Shown: positions 9,178 through 17,700, counted from the stretch's first letter. The stretch: 63,495 nt of DNA from an uncultured Haliea sp. (GCA_913062625.1 CAJXWP010000010.1:1-63495), one strand, 5' to 3'. The notes: generated from the letters alone by a model not told the origin. A program made the numbers and translations.

Positions 9178-9588
9178 ATGCGCAAACGAAACCGACAATT
9201 AGATGCCGATGAGGCAGAGATTGACCTGACACCGATGCTGGACGTGGTGTTCATTATGCTGATCTTCTTTATCGTGGTGGCCTCTTTCCTCAGGGAGTCC
9301 GGTCTCGATGTGAATCGGCCCGACACTAACCAGAATCCCCCTGAGTCTGATGCCACAAGTATCACCGTAACTATAACCGGTGACGACCAGATCTGGATGG
9401 AAGGTCGGCTCATTGATATCAGGGCGGTGAGGGCGAACATTGCGCGGCTGCTGGCATCGGATCCGGAACAGTCTTTTTCGGTTATCACGAATACTGGTGC
9501 TACCTCGTACGCTATTCTCACTGTGACTGACGCCGCCTTAGATGCTGGCGTAAAACAGGTTAGTTGGCCGGCGGAGAAAAAACAGTGA
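9178..9588 (+). CDS. exbD: ExbD-type motor subunit, first copy
   Basis: A 136-aa ExbD/TolR protein with a short cytoplasmic N-terminus, one membrane helix (about 20-40) and a periplasmic domain. The helix contains the invariant channel aspartate in LTPMLDVVFIML. The ATG at 9178 is preferred to the TTG one codon earlier. Its stop overlaps the GTG of the second ExbD by four bases. In the Vibrio TonB2 operon a single ExbD2 is usual, so having two is worth noting. Confidence 0.93.
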   Translation: MRKRNRQLDADEAEIDLTPMLDVVFIMLIFFIVVASFLRESGLDVNRPDTNQNPPESDATSITVTITGDDQIWMEGRLIDIRAVRANIARLLASDPEQSFSVITNTGATSYAILTVTDAALDAGVKQVSWPAEKKQ

Positions 9589-10013
9589 GCAGGCGCAGAA
9601 CATTGAGGAGCCCGTCAGCAGCGCAGGATGGGAGCGGCGAGGGCGATATTGACTTGACGCCGATGCTAGATGTTGTGTTTATCATGCTCATCTTTTTTAT
9701 AGTGACGTCGACTTTTGTGAAAGAACCCGGCGCCGAGATCAGCAGGGTGGAGGCGGCTAATACTAGTGCCTGCGTGCGGGGCACCATTATATTCGCAGTC
9801 GATGCAGCAGGCAAAATTCACTACGACAAAAAGGAGATTCCTCTGGACCGCGCCTTTCGCCTAGCAGAGGCAGCCAAGGCAGAAACACCCGAGGCGAATT
9901 TCGTGATACAGGCGGACACGGGGTCATCCACTGCGATTGTTAGTGAAATGATGACCATACTGAAACCCCTTGGGCGTGTCACGATGTGCGTCTCTACTGA
10001 CGAGAAGGGGTAG
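9585..10013 (+). CDS. exbD: ExbD-type motor subunit, second copy
   Basis: A second ExbD/TolR protein of 142 aa that again carries the channel motif LTPMLDVVFIML and a single membrane helix (about 25-48). The GTG at 9585, which forms a GTGA overlap with the upstream stop, is chosen over an in-frame TTG at 9564 that would lie inside the previous gene. The periplasmic domain differs clearly from that of the first copy and includes a single Cys, so the pair are divergent paralogues. They could form a hetero-dimer in the motor. TonB follows after 5 bp. Confidence 0.92.
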   Translation: MSRRRTLRSPSAAQDGSGEGDIDLTPMLDVVFIMLIFFIVTSTFVKEPGAEISRVEAANTSACVRGTIIFAVDAAGKIHYDKKEIPLDRAFRLAEAAKAETPEANFVIQADTGSSTAIVSEMMTILKPLGRVTMCVSTDEKG

Positions 10014-10018
10014 GCGCT

Positions 10019-10621
10019 ATGGAGAGCGGCCCAATAAGAACGGTTATCTCGCTACTGCTGTCTATTGCCGTGGTCGTAATGCTGTTCCTGATCATGCACA
10101 GCCTTATCGATACCGACTACGTTGACCCGGGCGTAGATGATTTCCGGGTTGCAGACCTCGTCCAGCCTGACGAGGACATTGAACTCGAGAAGACCACGCC
10201 GAAACCGGACAAGGTGGAAGACCCGGAAGAGCCGCCGCCGGAAATGGACATGGTGCAGCTTGACGTGGATATGGACGTAGACATCGAGAATATCGCACCA
10301 CAGGCCAATATCGACATCTCCATAGGGACCGGCACGATGGCCCAGGGTGACGGCGAGTACTTGCCCATTGTGAAAGTGGCGCCCATTTACCCCAGAAGGG
10401 CCCAAACTCGCGGTATCAGTGGTTATTGTATTGTTGAGTACACGGTCACCACCTCTGGCGCTATTCGCGATCCACGGGCAGTGGACTGCAGCCCCAGTGG
10501 CGTATTCGATAAGGCGTCTGTCAGAGCCTCTTTGAAATTTAAGTATAAGCCACGTGTGGTCGATGGCGAGCCTATCGAAGTCGCAGGCGTGCGGAACAAG
10601 TTCACTTATCAGTTGGAATAG
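10019..10621 (+). CDS. tonB: TonB energy transducer
   Basis: A 200-aa TonB protein with an N-terminal membrane anchor (about 6-27), a short Pro/Glu/Asp-rich periplasmic spacer (about 57-78) and a C-terminal TonB domain (about 118-200) with the APIYPRRAQTRGISGY motif that contacts TonB boxes of outer-membrane receptors. The spacer is much shorter than in E. coli TonB, which is usual for TonB2-type proteins and may be offset by the large periplasmic parts of the TtpC-like and DUF3450 proteins. Two Cys residues lie in the TonB domain and could form a disulfide. No TonB-dependent receptor is encoded in the window. Confidence 0.92.
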   Translation: MESGPIRTVISLLLSIAVVVMLFLIMHSLIDTDYVDPGVDDFRVADLVQPDEDIELEKTTPKPDKVEDPEEPPPEMDMVQLDVDMDVDIENIAPQANIDISIGTGTMAQGDGEYLPIVKVAPIYPRRAQTRGISGYCIVEYTVTTSGAIRDPRAVDCSPSGVFDKASVRASLKFKYKPRVVDGEPIEVAGVRNKFTYQLE

Positions 10622-10638
10622 TAAACGGTTAATACGTT

Positions 10639-12090
10639 ATGACGTTGTTTAAAGCCACTACCTGGACACGCGCTGCGCTTTTGGCGGTGCCTTTGTTTGC
10701 CGCTCAAGTCGCAGTGACGCAGCTGCAAACTGATTGCGGCCTTGCGCCGCTTTCCAGCGCGTTTGCGGCAGACAAGAAAGAGAAGTCGCAAGAGGCGACA
10801 CGCCGAACCCCGGCCTTGCGCAACAGTGTTTATGAGAAGCTTTCGGAGGCGCAAGTTGCAGCGGAGGCCAAAGACCTGGCGACCGCTAAGCGAATCCTTG
10901 ATGAGATGATCGCCACTGACGGCAAGAAGTCTCTGAACAGTTATGAGCTGGCCAACGTCTATAATTTGTATGCGTTTATCCAATACTCCAGAGAAGATTA
11001 TGCCGGGGCGTTGAGATCCTATGAGCAGGTGGTGGCGCAGCCGGACATCCCACTGGCGATGGAAATCAACACCCGATTTACCATTGCCCAGCTGTATTTT
11101 GTGCAGGAGCAGTGGCAAAAAGGCATCAACGCGCTCATTAAATGGTTTGAAATGACCGATACACCCAATGCTAATGCCTACGTGCTGTTGGCTCAGGGCT
11201 ACTATCAGGTCAAGGACTATGACAAGTCCCTGCTCAACGTACAGAAAGCGATTAGCATGAGTGAAGCGGCCGGTAAGATACCCAGAGAGCAGTGGTACAA
11301 CCTGGCTCGCTACCTGTATTTCGAAAAGAACGACACCAAGAATACCGTTATCGTGCTAGAAGAGCTATTGAAGTACTACCCCAAGAAAGAGTACTGGGTA
11401 CAACTTTCTCATATGTATGGCGAGCAGAATAAGGAGTCTCAGCAGCTGGCCGCGATGGAAACGGCGTATGTTCAAGGTATGCTGGATAAGGGCAACGAGC
11501 AGGTCACAATGGCCTACCTTTACCTCAATGCTGATGTGCCTTACAAAGCGGCCAGCGTGATGGATAAAGGGTTACGCAATGACTCAATTGAAGGTAAATC
11601 GAAAAATTGGGAGATAACCGGTAACGCTTGGCGTCAGTCGCAAGAGCTTGAGAAAGCCATCCCAGCTATGGAGAAGGCCGCAGCCAAGTCGAATAAGGGC
11701 GAGCTTTATGTCCGCCTCGGCAATGTCTATCTGGATAATGATCAATTCAAAAAGGCGATAACCGCCATTAATAAAGGTTTGTCCCGCGGTGGTGTGAAAC
11801 GGCCGGATACTGCGCGGTTGGTGCTGGGTATGGCGTATTTCAATAATCAACAATATGAAAAAGCGCGCGAAGCATTCATGGCGGCAGGCCGCGATGAGCG
11901 CTCAGTCACTTATGCAGATCAGTGGATCAGCTATATGGACTCTGAATTGGCGCGGCAAAAATCCTTACAAGATGAAGATGTAGCGATGCAAGAGGAAAAG
12001 GCAGCGCTGCAGGCGGAGTTAATGCAGGGAGAAGCTGTGCAAGAGGAAGAGGTTGAGGTGCGAGAAGGCGAAGCGCAGGATCAGGGCTAA
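10639..12090 (+). CDS. Periplasmic tetratricopeptide-repeat protein of the TonB operon
   Basis: A 483-aa protein with an N-terminal signal peptide (cleavage probably near residue 40, after SSAFA) and a chain of TPR-like helical repeats over about 60-430, followed by an acidic Glu/Gln-rich tail. TPR proteins at the end of TtpC/TonB2 operons are a conserved feature, but their function is not established; a scaffold for the energy complex or a receptor is plausible. It is the last gene before a strong terminator, 17 bp after tonB, so the operon spans seven genes. Confidence 0.85.
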   Translation: MTLFKATTWTRAALLAVPLFAAQVAVTQLQTDCGLAPLSSAFAADKKEKSQEATRRTPALRNSVYEKLSEAQVAAEAKDLATAKRILDEMIATDGKKSLNSYELANVYNLYAFIQYSREDYAGALRSYEQVVAQPDIPLAMEINTRFTIAQLYFVQEQWQKGINALIKWFEMTDTPNANAYVLLAQGYYQVKDYDKSLLNVQKAISMSEAAGKIPREQWYNLARYLYFEKNDTKNTVIVLEELLKYYPKKEYWVQLSHMYGEQNKESQQLAAMETAYVQGMLDKGNEQVTMAYLYLNADVPYKAASVMDKGLRNDSIEGKSKNWEITGNAWRQSQELEKAIPAMEKAAAKSNKGELYVRLGNVYLDNDQFKKAITAINKGLSRGGVKRPDTARLVLGMAYFNNQQYEKAREAFMAAGRDERSVTYADQWISYMDSELARQKSLQDEDVAMQEEKAALQAELMQGEAVQEEEVEVREGEAQDQG

Positions 12091-12133
12091 AAATGCCCTT
12101 ACGCGCTTTGCATTGCCGCTTAACGGTATAGAC

Positions 12134-12166
12134 AAAAAAAGGAGCCCGAGGGGCTCCTTTTTTTGT
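12134..12166. terminator. Bidirectional rho-independent terminator
   Basis: GGAGCCC-GAG-GGGCTCC (12141-12157) is a perfect 7-bp GC-rich stem with a three-base loop, preceded by seven A and followed by seven T. It can end both the TonB operon on the plus strand and the convergent cold-shock gene on the minus strand. Confidence 0.92.
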
Positions 12167-12182
12167 CCTTGACCTTGCGGCC

Positions 12183-12389
12183 TTAGACGGGAGTTACATT
12201 TTCAGCCTGAGGGCCTTTCTGGCCATCTGTGACATCGAACTCAACCTTTTGACCATCAGCCAAAGTTTTGAAGCCATCACCCTGAATAGCGCTGAAATGA
12301 ACGAACACATCGGGACCATCTTCACGCTCGATAAAGCCAAAGCCTTTCGTTTCGTTAAACCACTTTACTGTACCATTTGTCTTAGACAT
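12183..12389 (-). CDS. Cold-shock domain protein (CspA family)
   Basis: A 68-aa single-domain cold-shock protein that binds single-stranded RNA and acts as an RNA chaperone. The RNP motifs are visible as KGFGFI and DVFVHFSAI. The start at 12389 ([11 protein letters not shown]) is the normal family N-terminus and follows a CAGGT ribosome site; an in-frame extension upstream to 12437 exists but is probably leader sequence. The 5' region carries a stable hairpin. Which paralogue it is (CspA, C, D or E) cannot be decided here. Confidence 0.95.
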   Translation of the reverse strand: MSKTNGTVKWFNETKGFGFIEREDGPDVFVHFSAIQGDGFKTLADGQKVEFDVTDGQKGPQAENVTPV

Positions 12390-12410
12390 AATTTTTACCT
12401 GTATAGCGAC

Positions 12411-12431
12411 AGGCACCATCTCCTGGTGCCT
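12411..12431 (-). promoter_or_regulatory. Leader hairpin of the cold-shock gene
   Basis: On the minus strand AGGCACC-AGGAGAT-GGTGCCT forms a perfect 7-bp stem with a 7-base loop, ending 21 nt before the start codon. The loop carries AGGAG, a Shine-Dalgarno-like sequence. Cold-shock mRNAs are known for structured leaders that control stability and translation with temperature, so a regulatory role is a fair inference. Confidence 0.45.
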
Positions 12432-12632
12432 TTCCATTTATTGTTATTTATGATTTACGTACCGATGACCATGCTGGAACTTCGATCGTGAGCATAAACC
12501 CCGCTGACTTCAGCCAGCAAAAATAAGTGTAGCACCATAGTTGGCGATTTACAGGGCCGTTTTGCAACTAGTTTCAGTCAACAGCACCCTACAATGGGCT
12601 GATTTTCCTTCGCCGTAGCTTTGCACAGGCCA

Positions 12633-13595
12633 TTATAAGGGCGCGTGTGCGGCACCGAGCAAGCCCGTAACGGCGCTGGTAATCGAGTAAAGCGGCACAT
12701 TGGCTAGATGATCACGCATTTTCCCTTTGTTCTGAAAACGCTGTACGAAGGTGCTGCTGCGTAAAAAGGGGATCATGTCAGGCAGTACGCCGCCGGCGAG
12801 GTAAAGCCCGCCATAAGCGCCGTTGGCGAGCACATAGTCACCGCTTATTGAGCCCAACAGGGCACAGAACGTGTTGAGAGTGAGTGTGCACAGCTCACAT
12901 TCACCTGTGAGGGCGCGAGCAGATATGACTTCTGGCGCCAGCGGTGGCAGGCTTTGGCCTTGAATGTCGGCCAGCGATTGGTAGAGGCGCTGCAGGCCTG
13001 GGCCCGACAAGAGCAATTCAGCGTAAATTTCCCCGTACTGTCGCAGTAGGTAGCGGAACAATTCCAGTTCCACGTCTGTGGCGGCAGCCAACCCCATGTG
13101 CCCTGGCTCGCTTGCGCCCGCAATGGGCGCTCCCTCGGTGAGGGTGAGTGTCGCTCCGCCCAGCCCCGTGCCGGCGCCGATCGTCGCCAACTTGCCGTCC
13201 GCACCTGGTTTCCCACAGTGCAGGGTTGTCAGGTCGTGGTCAGATAGGTGGGGTAGTGCATGGGCATTCGCTTCAAAATCGTTGATACAGCGCAAAGCGG
13301 AGAACTCGAAGCGCTCAGATATATCGCGGCAGGAGAATGACCAGTCGATATTGAACATGGTGACGCGGTCGCCAAAGGGTGGCGCCGCTACGGCCAAGCA
13401 ACAAACCGTTGGCCGCGGCTCATGCAAGGCGGCTAACCATGCGACGATAATGTCCTCGGGTTGGCCGTAGTCTCGATTGACATAGTGGCTCAGCGCGCGT
13501 AGCTCGTTTGTCGATGGGTCGAACAGGGCGAGACGAGTGTTGGTGCCACCAATATCGGCGACCAGCCGATGGGCGCTGGATGTTGTCAGTGGCAT
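12633..13595 (-). CDS. glk: Glucokinase
   Basis: ATP-dependent phosphorylation of glucose to glucose 6-phosphate, 320 aa, of the E. coli Glk type. The phosphate-binding motif ADIGGTNTRLALFD lies at residues 13-26 and the catalytic INDFEANA motif is present. The ATG at 13595 gives the usual length; an upstream in-frame start inside pyk would add 36 residues with no family similarity. It begins 4 bp after the pyk stop on the same strand, so a pyk-glk operon couples the first and last steps of glycolysis. Confidence 0.95.
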   Translation of the reverse strand: MPLTTSSAHRLVADIGGTNTRLALFDPSTNELRALSHYVNRDYGQPEDIIVAWLAALHEPRPTVCCLAVAAPPFGDRVTMFNIDWSFSCRDISERFEFSALRCINDFEANAHALPHLSDHDLTTLHCGKPGADGKLATIGAGTGLGGATLTLTEGAPIAGASEPGHMGLAAATDVELELFRYLLRQYGEIYAELLLSGPGLQRLYQSLADIQGQSLPPLAPEVISARALTGECELCTLTLNTFCALLGSISGDYVLANGAYGGLYLAGGVLPDMIPFLRSSTFVQRFQNKGKMRDHLANVPLYSITSAVTGLLGAAHAPL

Positions 13596-13599
13596 AGGC

Positions 13600-15048
13600 T
13601 TAATACACGGGCAGGATCTGCATGATACTGGTGGAACCCGCAGTTCCCATGACGGCACCTTTGGTAAGGATGATAGAGTCACCTTTTTGCAAATACCCGC
13701 CATCCATTAAAAACTCAATAGCGCGGCCATCTACTGTATCGTGTTCAAAAGCGGCAGCATCGAAAAACAGCGGCACGACACCCCGGCACAGAGAGAGCTT
13801 TTGCAGTGTTTCGCTGCGTTGACTGAGCGCGAAAATAGGCAAGCCCGAGCTTAGACGTGACATGAGCAGTGGGGTGGCGCCGGATTCGGTAAGACAGGCA
13901 ATGCCGCGCACGTTACTGTATCGGTTGGCGGCGTATATCGCTGACATGGCGATGGCGCTCTGAGCATTGGAAAACTCAGCTTCATGGCGGTATTTGGATC
14001 TTCTAGCGACCGGATGACGCTCGGCACCCAGCGCGGCATCTGCCATTGCCTCGACAACTTCTACGGGGTAGTCACCCACAGCAGTCTCTGCTGACAACAT
14101 AACAGCGTCGGTGCCGTCGAGTACGGCGTTGGCGACGTCAAAGACCTCGGCACGTGTTGGCATAGAACTGCTGATCATCGATTCCATCATCTGAGTAGCG
14201 GTGATAACGACCCTGTCCATTGTGCGTGCGAGGGTGATGAGTTCCTTTTGTATGCCGATTAACTGGGCATCACCGACTTCGACGCCTAGGTCTCCACGAG
14301 CCACCATCACGCCGTCTGAGGCGATCACGATGCGGTTGAGTAAACCGGCGTCGGCAACCACCTCTGCGCGCTCTATTTTGGCAATGATGGCGGGTTTTAG
14401 GTGATGTTGTGCCAATAGTTCTCTGGTTTGGAAGATATCTTCAGCCGCGGAGACAAACGACACGGCCACGAAATCTGGGCTGATCGCGCTCAGGCTATCG
14501 ATGTCTGTGAGATCCTTTGCGGTCAGCGCCGGCGCTGCGAGGCCACCGCCGAGACGGTTGATTCCCTTGCGTGACCCGAGTTTGCCGCCGATTAGGACGC
14601 TACATTCGACCGCTCTAGCCTCGACATTGTCTACCTTCAAGCGAATGCGGCCGTCATCCAACAGCAGGATATCGCCTCGAACGACACTGGAACACAGTGG
14701 CTCATACTCCAGCCCTACACCTCGGATATCACCCTCACTGTCACCTAGGTCGAGATCGAGGTGAAAGCGGTCGCCGGCGCTAAGCTCAACAAAGTCGTTG
14801 CGAAAGCTTCGGATACGAATTTTTGGCCCCTGCAAATCTGCCATGATGCCGACATATTGTCCTGCGATGCTCGCCTGTTTCCGAATGCGACTCGCCACTA
14901 GGGTATGTTGCTCCGTGGTGCCGTGGCTAAAGTTGAGACGAAAAACATTGACGCCAGACCTAATAAGCTTGGCGATGACGTCGTCCGAATCACTAGCGGG
15001 TCCGACAGTGGCGACGATCTTGGTTCGTCTGATGACCTTTGGGTTCAC
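13600..15048 (-). CDS. pyk: Pyruvate kinase
   Basis: Converts phosphoenolpyruvate and ADP to pyruvate and ATP, 482 aa, close to the usual 470-480 aa. Motifs seen are RLNFSHGT (about 37-44), KIERAE with the catalytic Lys, MVARGDLGVE and ITATQMMESM. The start is a GTG at 15048 followed by NPKVIRRTKIVATVGPAS, the normal N-terminus of the family. It is the first gene of a pair with glk. PykA and PykF types cannot be told apart with certainty. Confidence 0.95.
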   Translation of the reverse strand: MNPKVIRRTKIVATVGPASDSDDVIAKLIRSGVNVFRLNFSHGTTEQHTLVASRIRKQASIAGQYVGIMADLQGPKIRIRSFRNDFVELSAGDRFHLDLDLGDSEGDIRGVGLEYEPLCSSVVRGDILLLDDGRIRLKVDNVEARAVECSVLIGGKLGSRKGINRLGGGLAAPALTAKDLTDIDSLSAISPDFVAVSFVSAAEDIFQTRELLAQHHLKPAIIAKIERAEVVADAGLLNRIVIASDGVMVARGDLGVEVGDAQLIGIQKELITLARTMDRVVITATQMMESMISSSMPTRAEVFDVANAVLDGTDAVMLSAETAVGDYPVEVVEAMADAALGAERHPVARRSKYRHEAEFSNAQSAIAMSAIYAANRYSNVRGIACLTESGATPLLMSRLSSGLPIFALSQRSETLQKLSLCRGVVPLFFDAAAFEHDTVDGRAIEFLMDGGYLQKGDSIILTKGAVMGTAGSTSIMQILPVY

Positions 15049-15338
15049 GTTGATTTCCGTTGTTAGCGTTTTAACCCGAATACCTCACGGTCGAAAAGCA
15101 GACTCTGTATTGGGCAGCAAAAATACAGCCACGATAATGCCCTGTTAGGCGGCGCGGCGCTAGTGCCTGAGGTATTCTGGCAGCGGTTTGTAAGCGCGTA
15201 TCGCTGGGCTTTGGCGTTAAAATAGAGCGCAGCTTGGCCATGACGAATCTCTAACGCAGACCGCTCTGCCTTGCGCAGCCTTCGCACGACTAAGGCGTAT
15301 GAGTGATCAACCCTATGTTCAACTTTTTGGGAAAGCCA
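15049..15338. other. Intergenic region between pyk and the glycerophosphodiesterase gene
   Basis: Nothing convincing was seen in these 290 bp. One small minus-strand reading frame (15063-15287) has no family features or ribosome site and is not annotated. The pyk promoter must lie here. Confidence 0.5.
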
Positions 15339-16313
15339 TCAAACGATCCTATCCTTTTGAAGGAAGTCGACCACAATATCGGGAAAATCCGTGAACAGGC
15401 CATCCACGCCTGCCTGGTGGATAAGGATGTTCAGTAACTCCGTGAAATTATCAATGCCTTCGGGCAGCTCATCGCGGCGCAGTGTATAGGGGTGCACTAA
15501 AAGCCCGCGCGCCTGCGCTAGGTGGACTAATTTGCTGAGCTGGACGTCGCCCGATGCCGTTTTGCCCAAATAAATGTGCGATAGAAACGGGCCGATGCCC
15601 TGAGCATAGCTGGCTACGTAAGAGAGTCCCTCTGGCGTGCGGAGGTAGTCGTAGTCGACCGCACTGTCTTCGCCCCAGCTATTGTCGCCAATGAGCTGAA
15701 TCATTGGCAGGGGTGCCTTTAGGTCGTGGCGCAATTGGCACAGAGTTTGGTCATCGAAGCACTGTAGAAAAACCTGCTCAGGGCGATTCCAATACCCTGT
15801 CTCATCCAGCACTTGAAGGATAGCGCCCGACAGATCGTGGCCCTCCTGCCGGTGCCAGTTCGGTGACTTTAGTTCGATATACAGGCCGGTGCGTTGCCCG
15901 CGGCTGCGGTCCAGCCCGGCGACCATAACAATTTCTTCAGCGAGGGTGGGAACCTGGAACAAGGCAGGCTGTTCCGGAAAGCGCTCGGTAAAGACGGCAA
16001 GCCCGTTACGGTCGATGTCGAGGTGGGTCCGCTCATGGACCCGCAACTGCCTAATCTCTTGCAGGTCAAAATCAAGGGCATAAAATCGCCCATCCGTTCG
16101 GGCGCGATTAGGAAAGCACTGCGCTACATTTGTGGTGCTGTCGAGATGGATATCATGCAATACGATGGCGACTCCATCCCTGCTTAACACCACATCCTGT
16201 TCGATAAAGTCTGCTCCCATGGCATGTGCCATGGCCTTTGCCGCAAGTGTGTGCTCAGGGAGATATCCGCTGGCTCCGCGATGCGCGATAACGATTGGGC
16301 TAGGTGTCTTCAT
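15339..16313 (-). CDS. Glycerophosphodiester phosphodiesterase (GlpQ type)
   Basis: A GDPD-family enzyme of 324 aa that hydrolyses glycerophosphodiesters to glycerol 3-phosphate and an alcohol. The catalytic motif IAHRGASGYLPEHT is at about residues 8-21 and HDIHLD follows near residue 50; the acidic metal ligands of the family are in place. Length and sequence fit the GlpQ branch rather than the shorter cytoplasmic UgpQ. GlpQ is normally periplasmic, but the start at 16313 (MKTPSPIVIAHRG) leaves no signal peptide, and the 16 codons available upstream do not form one either. The protein may therefore be cytoplasmic. Confidence 0.9.
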   Translation of the reverse strand: MKTPSPIVIAHRGASGYLPEHTLAAKAMAHAMGADFIEQDVVLSRDGVAIVLHDIHLDSTTNVAQCFPNRARTDGRFYALDFDLQEIRQLRVHERTHLDIDRNGLAVFTERFPEQPALFQVPTLAEEIVMVAGLDRSRGQRTGLYIELKSPNWHRQEGHDLSGAILQVLDETGYWNRPEQVFLQCFDDQTLCQLRHDLKAPLPMIQLIGDNSWGEDSAVDYDYLRTPEGLSYVASYAQGIGPFLSHIYLGKTASGDVQLSKLVHLAQARGLLVHPYTLRRDELPEGIDNFTELLNILIHQAGVDGLFTDFPDIVVDFLQKDRIV

Positions 16314-16745
16314 GATGGATCTACAATACGACGGCGAGTGACCAATAGCCATGCGTAACAAAAAAAGCGGGATAGATTGTCTGCATCCTTGCTGATGTTG
16401 AGGTCAACAAGCTGTGCTTAGGGAAGGGATACTATCCACGCATCGTCTTCAAACCATTTTTGTCGCATCAATTTTGTCTTTCTCCAGCGCCTCCATCAGC
16501 TCGCCAAAAGGGATTGCCAGCGTGAGCGCAACAAGACCTGACAGGATAAGCCTTGTCATTGCTTTACACATTCAAGATTTCCCTCATAAAGTCAAATAGG
16601 CAGCGACAAAGTGAGTGGCTACTGGCAGGCTAGCTCAATTACTGGTCCGTAAACGGACGCGCTGTATAACTGTAATTCTGATCAGCACATTAAGCCAAAA
16701 CCTTTTATGATGCACCGCATACGTAAAGTGATTAGAGGGCAGGCA
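16314..16745. other. 432-bp gap between the phosphodiesterase and VOC genes
   Basis: The gap contains one candidate small minus-strand gene (16449-16571, listed separately). No terminator, RNA gene or repeat was recognised. Promoters of both divergent neighbours must lie here. Confidence 0.5.
16449..16571 (-). CDS. Possible small hydrophobic protein, 40 aa
   Basis: A minus-strand frame of 40 codons reading MCKAMTRLILSGLVALTLAI, then PFGELMEALEKDKIDATKMV. A GAGGGA ribosome-like site lies about 8 bases before the ATG. The first half could be a membrane segment or signal sequence, the second is an amphipathic charged helix. This is the usual form of small membrane proteins. It is unrecognised, and reading frames of this length also arise by chance. 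Confidence 0.35.
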   Translation of the reverse strand: MCKAMTRLILSGLVALTLAIPFGELMEALEKDKIDATKMV

Positions 16746-17444
16746 ATGACCATAACGTTTGAAAGGATAGTGATTGCTGTGCCGGAGCTGGATGCGGCAG
16801 CCGAGCAGTACCAACGGCTATTTGCGACACCACCTTTTAGGGGTAAATCCCTGCAGGGACGTTCGGTAGCCAGATGGGGCTTGCCTAATACGGTCATAGA
16901 ACTGGTGCAAAGTGCAGTGGGCCAGTCCTGCGTTCAGGGTCTGGTATTGAGCTTGCCCGAGGCCGAGCCGCAAGAGCAATCGGTGCCTAACGCTATGGGG
17001 TTGGATGTCCGTACCTGTGGGGGTCATTCAACGGCTGACTTTCGTCAGCTGCCTAGCGAGGCGCAATACGCAGGGTTATCGGTTGATCACGTGGTGTTGC
17101 GTACTAGCGATGCCGAGGCCTGCATTACATTATTTTCCGATGAGCTAGGGGTCCGATTAGCGCTGGATAAGACGGTGCCTGAATGGGGCGGCCGTATGCT
17201 CTTTTTCCGCACAGGAAAACTGACGCTGGAAGTGATCGAGTCGGATAAGGATGATTCCGGCGACAACTTCTTTTGGGGCCTTGCTTATCAATGTTCAGAT
17301 CTGGCGAGTGTCGTTAGCGACTTCGATGCACGTGGCATCGCCGCCTCAAGCATCCGGGACGGAAGAAAACCCGGTACCCTTGTGGCGACACTTAAAAGCC
17401 ATGACCTTGGGATACCTACATTGCTGATTCAGCCGGCTAAATAA
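16746..17444 (+). CDS. VOC (glyoxalase/dioxygenase-fold) family protein
   Basis: A 232-aa protein with two vicinal-oxygen-chelate-type modules, at about 4-75 and 110-225. The second opens with DHVVLRTSDAEACITLFSDE, the typical beta-alpha start of a glyoxalase/bleomycin-resistance domain, and ends with an LEVIES metal-ligand-like strand. The substrate is unknown. The ATG at 16746 follows an AGAGGG ribosome site and fits the domain start better than the upstream in-frame ATG. Its 3' end overlaps the convergent DUF3012 gene by 8 bp. Confidence 0.75.
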   Translation: MTITFERIVIAVPELDAAAEQYQRLFATPPFRGKSLQGRSVARWGLPNTVIELVQSAVGQSCVQGLVLSLPEAEPQEQSVPNAMGLDVRTCGGHSTADFRQLPSEAQYAGLSVDHVVLRTSDAEACITLFSDELGVRLALDKTVPEWGGRMLFFRTGKLTLEVIESDKDDSGDNFFWGLAYQCSDLASVVSDFDARGIAASSIRDGRKPGTLVATLKSHDLGIPTLLIQPAK

Positions 17445-17700
17445 CGCAGTTCTTGGCGTAACTTTCGGCCTCGTTGGCGGTCCATTCGCCTTTGGTTTTC
17501 GCCGATAAATCTGCGCACCAATTTTCAGAACCCACGGCAGAGCCATCGAACAAACAGTTCTGGGCGTAAGTGGCCGCGTCCGATCCCGTCCATTCACTCT
17601 TTGCTTGTTCCTTTTTGATGGCGCACCATTTTTCAGTGCCGGGTTCGGCACTGCATGCGCTGAGTAGAAAAACACTGCCGATAAGAAGAACGCGTAACAT
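17437..17700 (-). CDS. DUF3012 lipoprotein with two repeats
   Basis: An 87-aa lipoprotein. The signal peptide ends in the lipobox LSAC at about residue 16, so Cys16 should be lipidated. The mature part contains two tandem copies of the short DUF3012 motif, each with a WCA core and a W-[TG]-x-x-[DE]-A-x-x-YA-x-NC ending (about 23-50 and 58-87). DUF3012 proteins usually hold one copy. The function is unknown; the paired Cys residues suggest disulfides in the periplasm. The start at 17700 gives a normal signal peptide. Confidence 0.8.
   Translation of the reverse strand: MLRVLLIGSVFLLSACSAEPGTEKWCAIKKEQAKSEWTGSDAATYAQNCLFDGSAVGSENWCADLSAKTKGEWTANEAESYAKNCVI

Noticed and set aside
15063-15287. 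74-codon minus-strand frame before pyk
   Set aside because: No ribosome site and low-complexity Arg/Ala/Cys composition.
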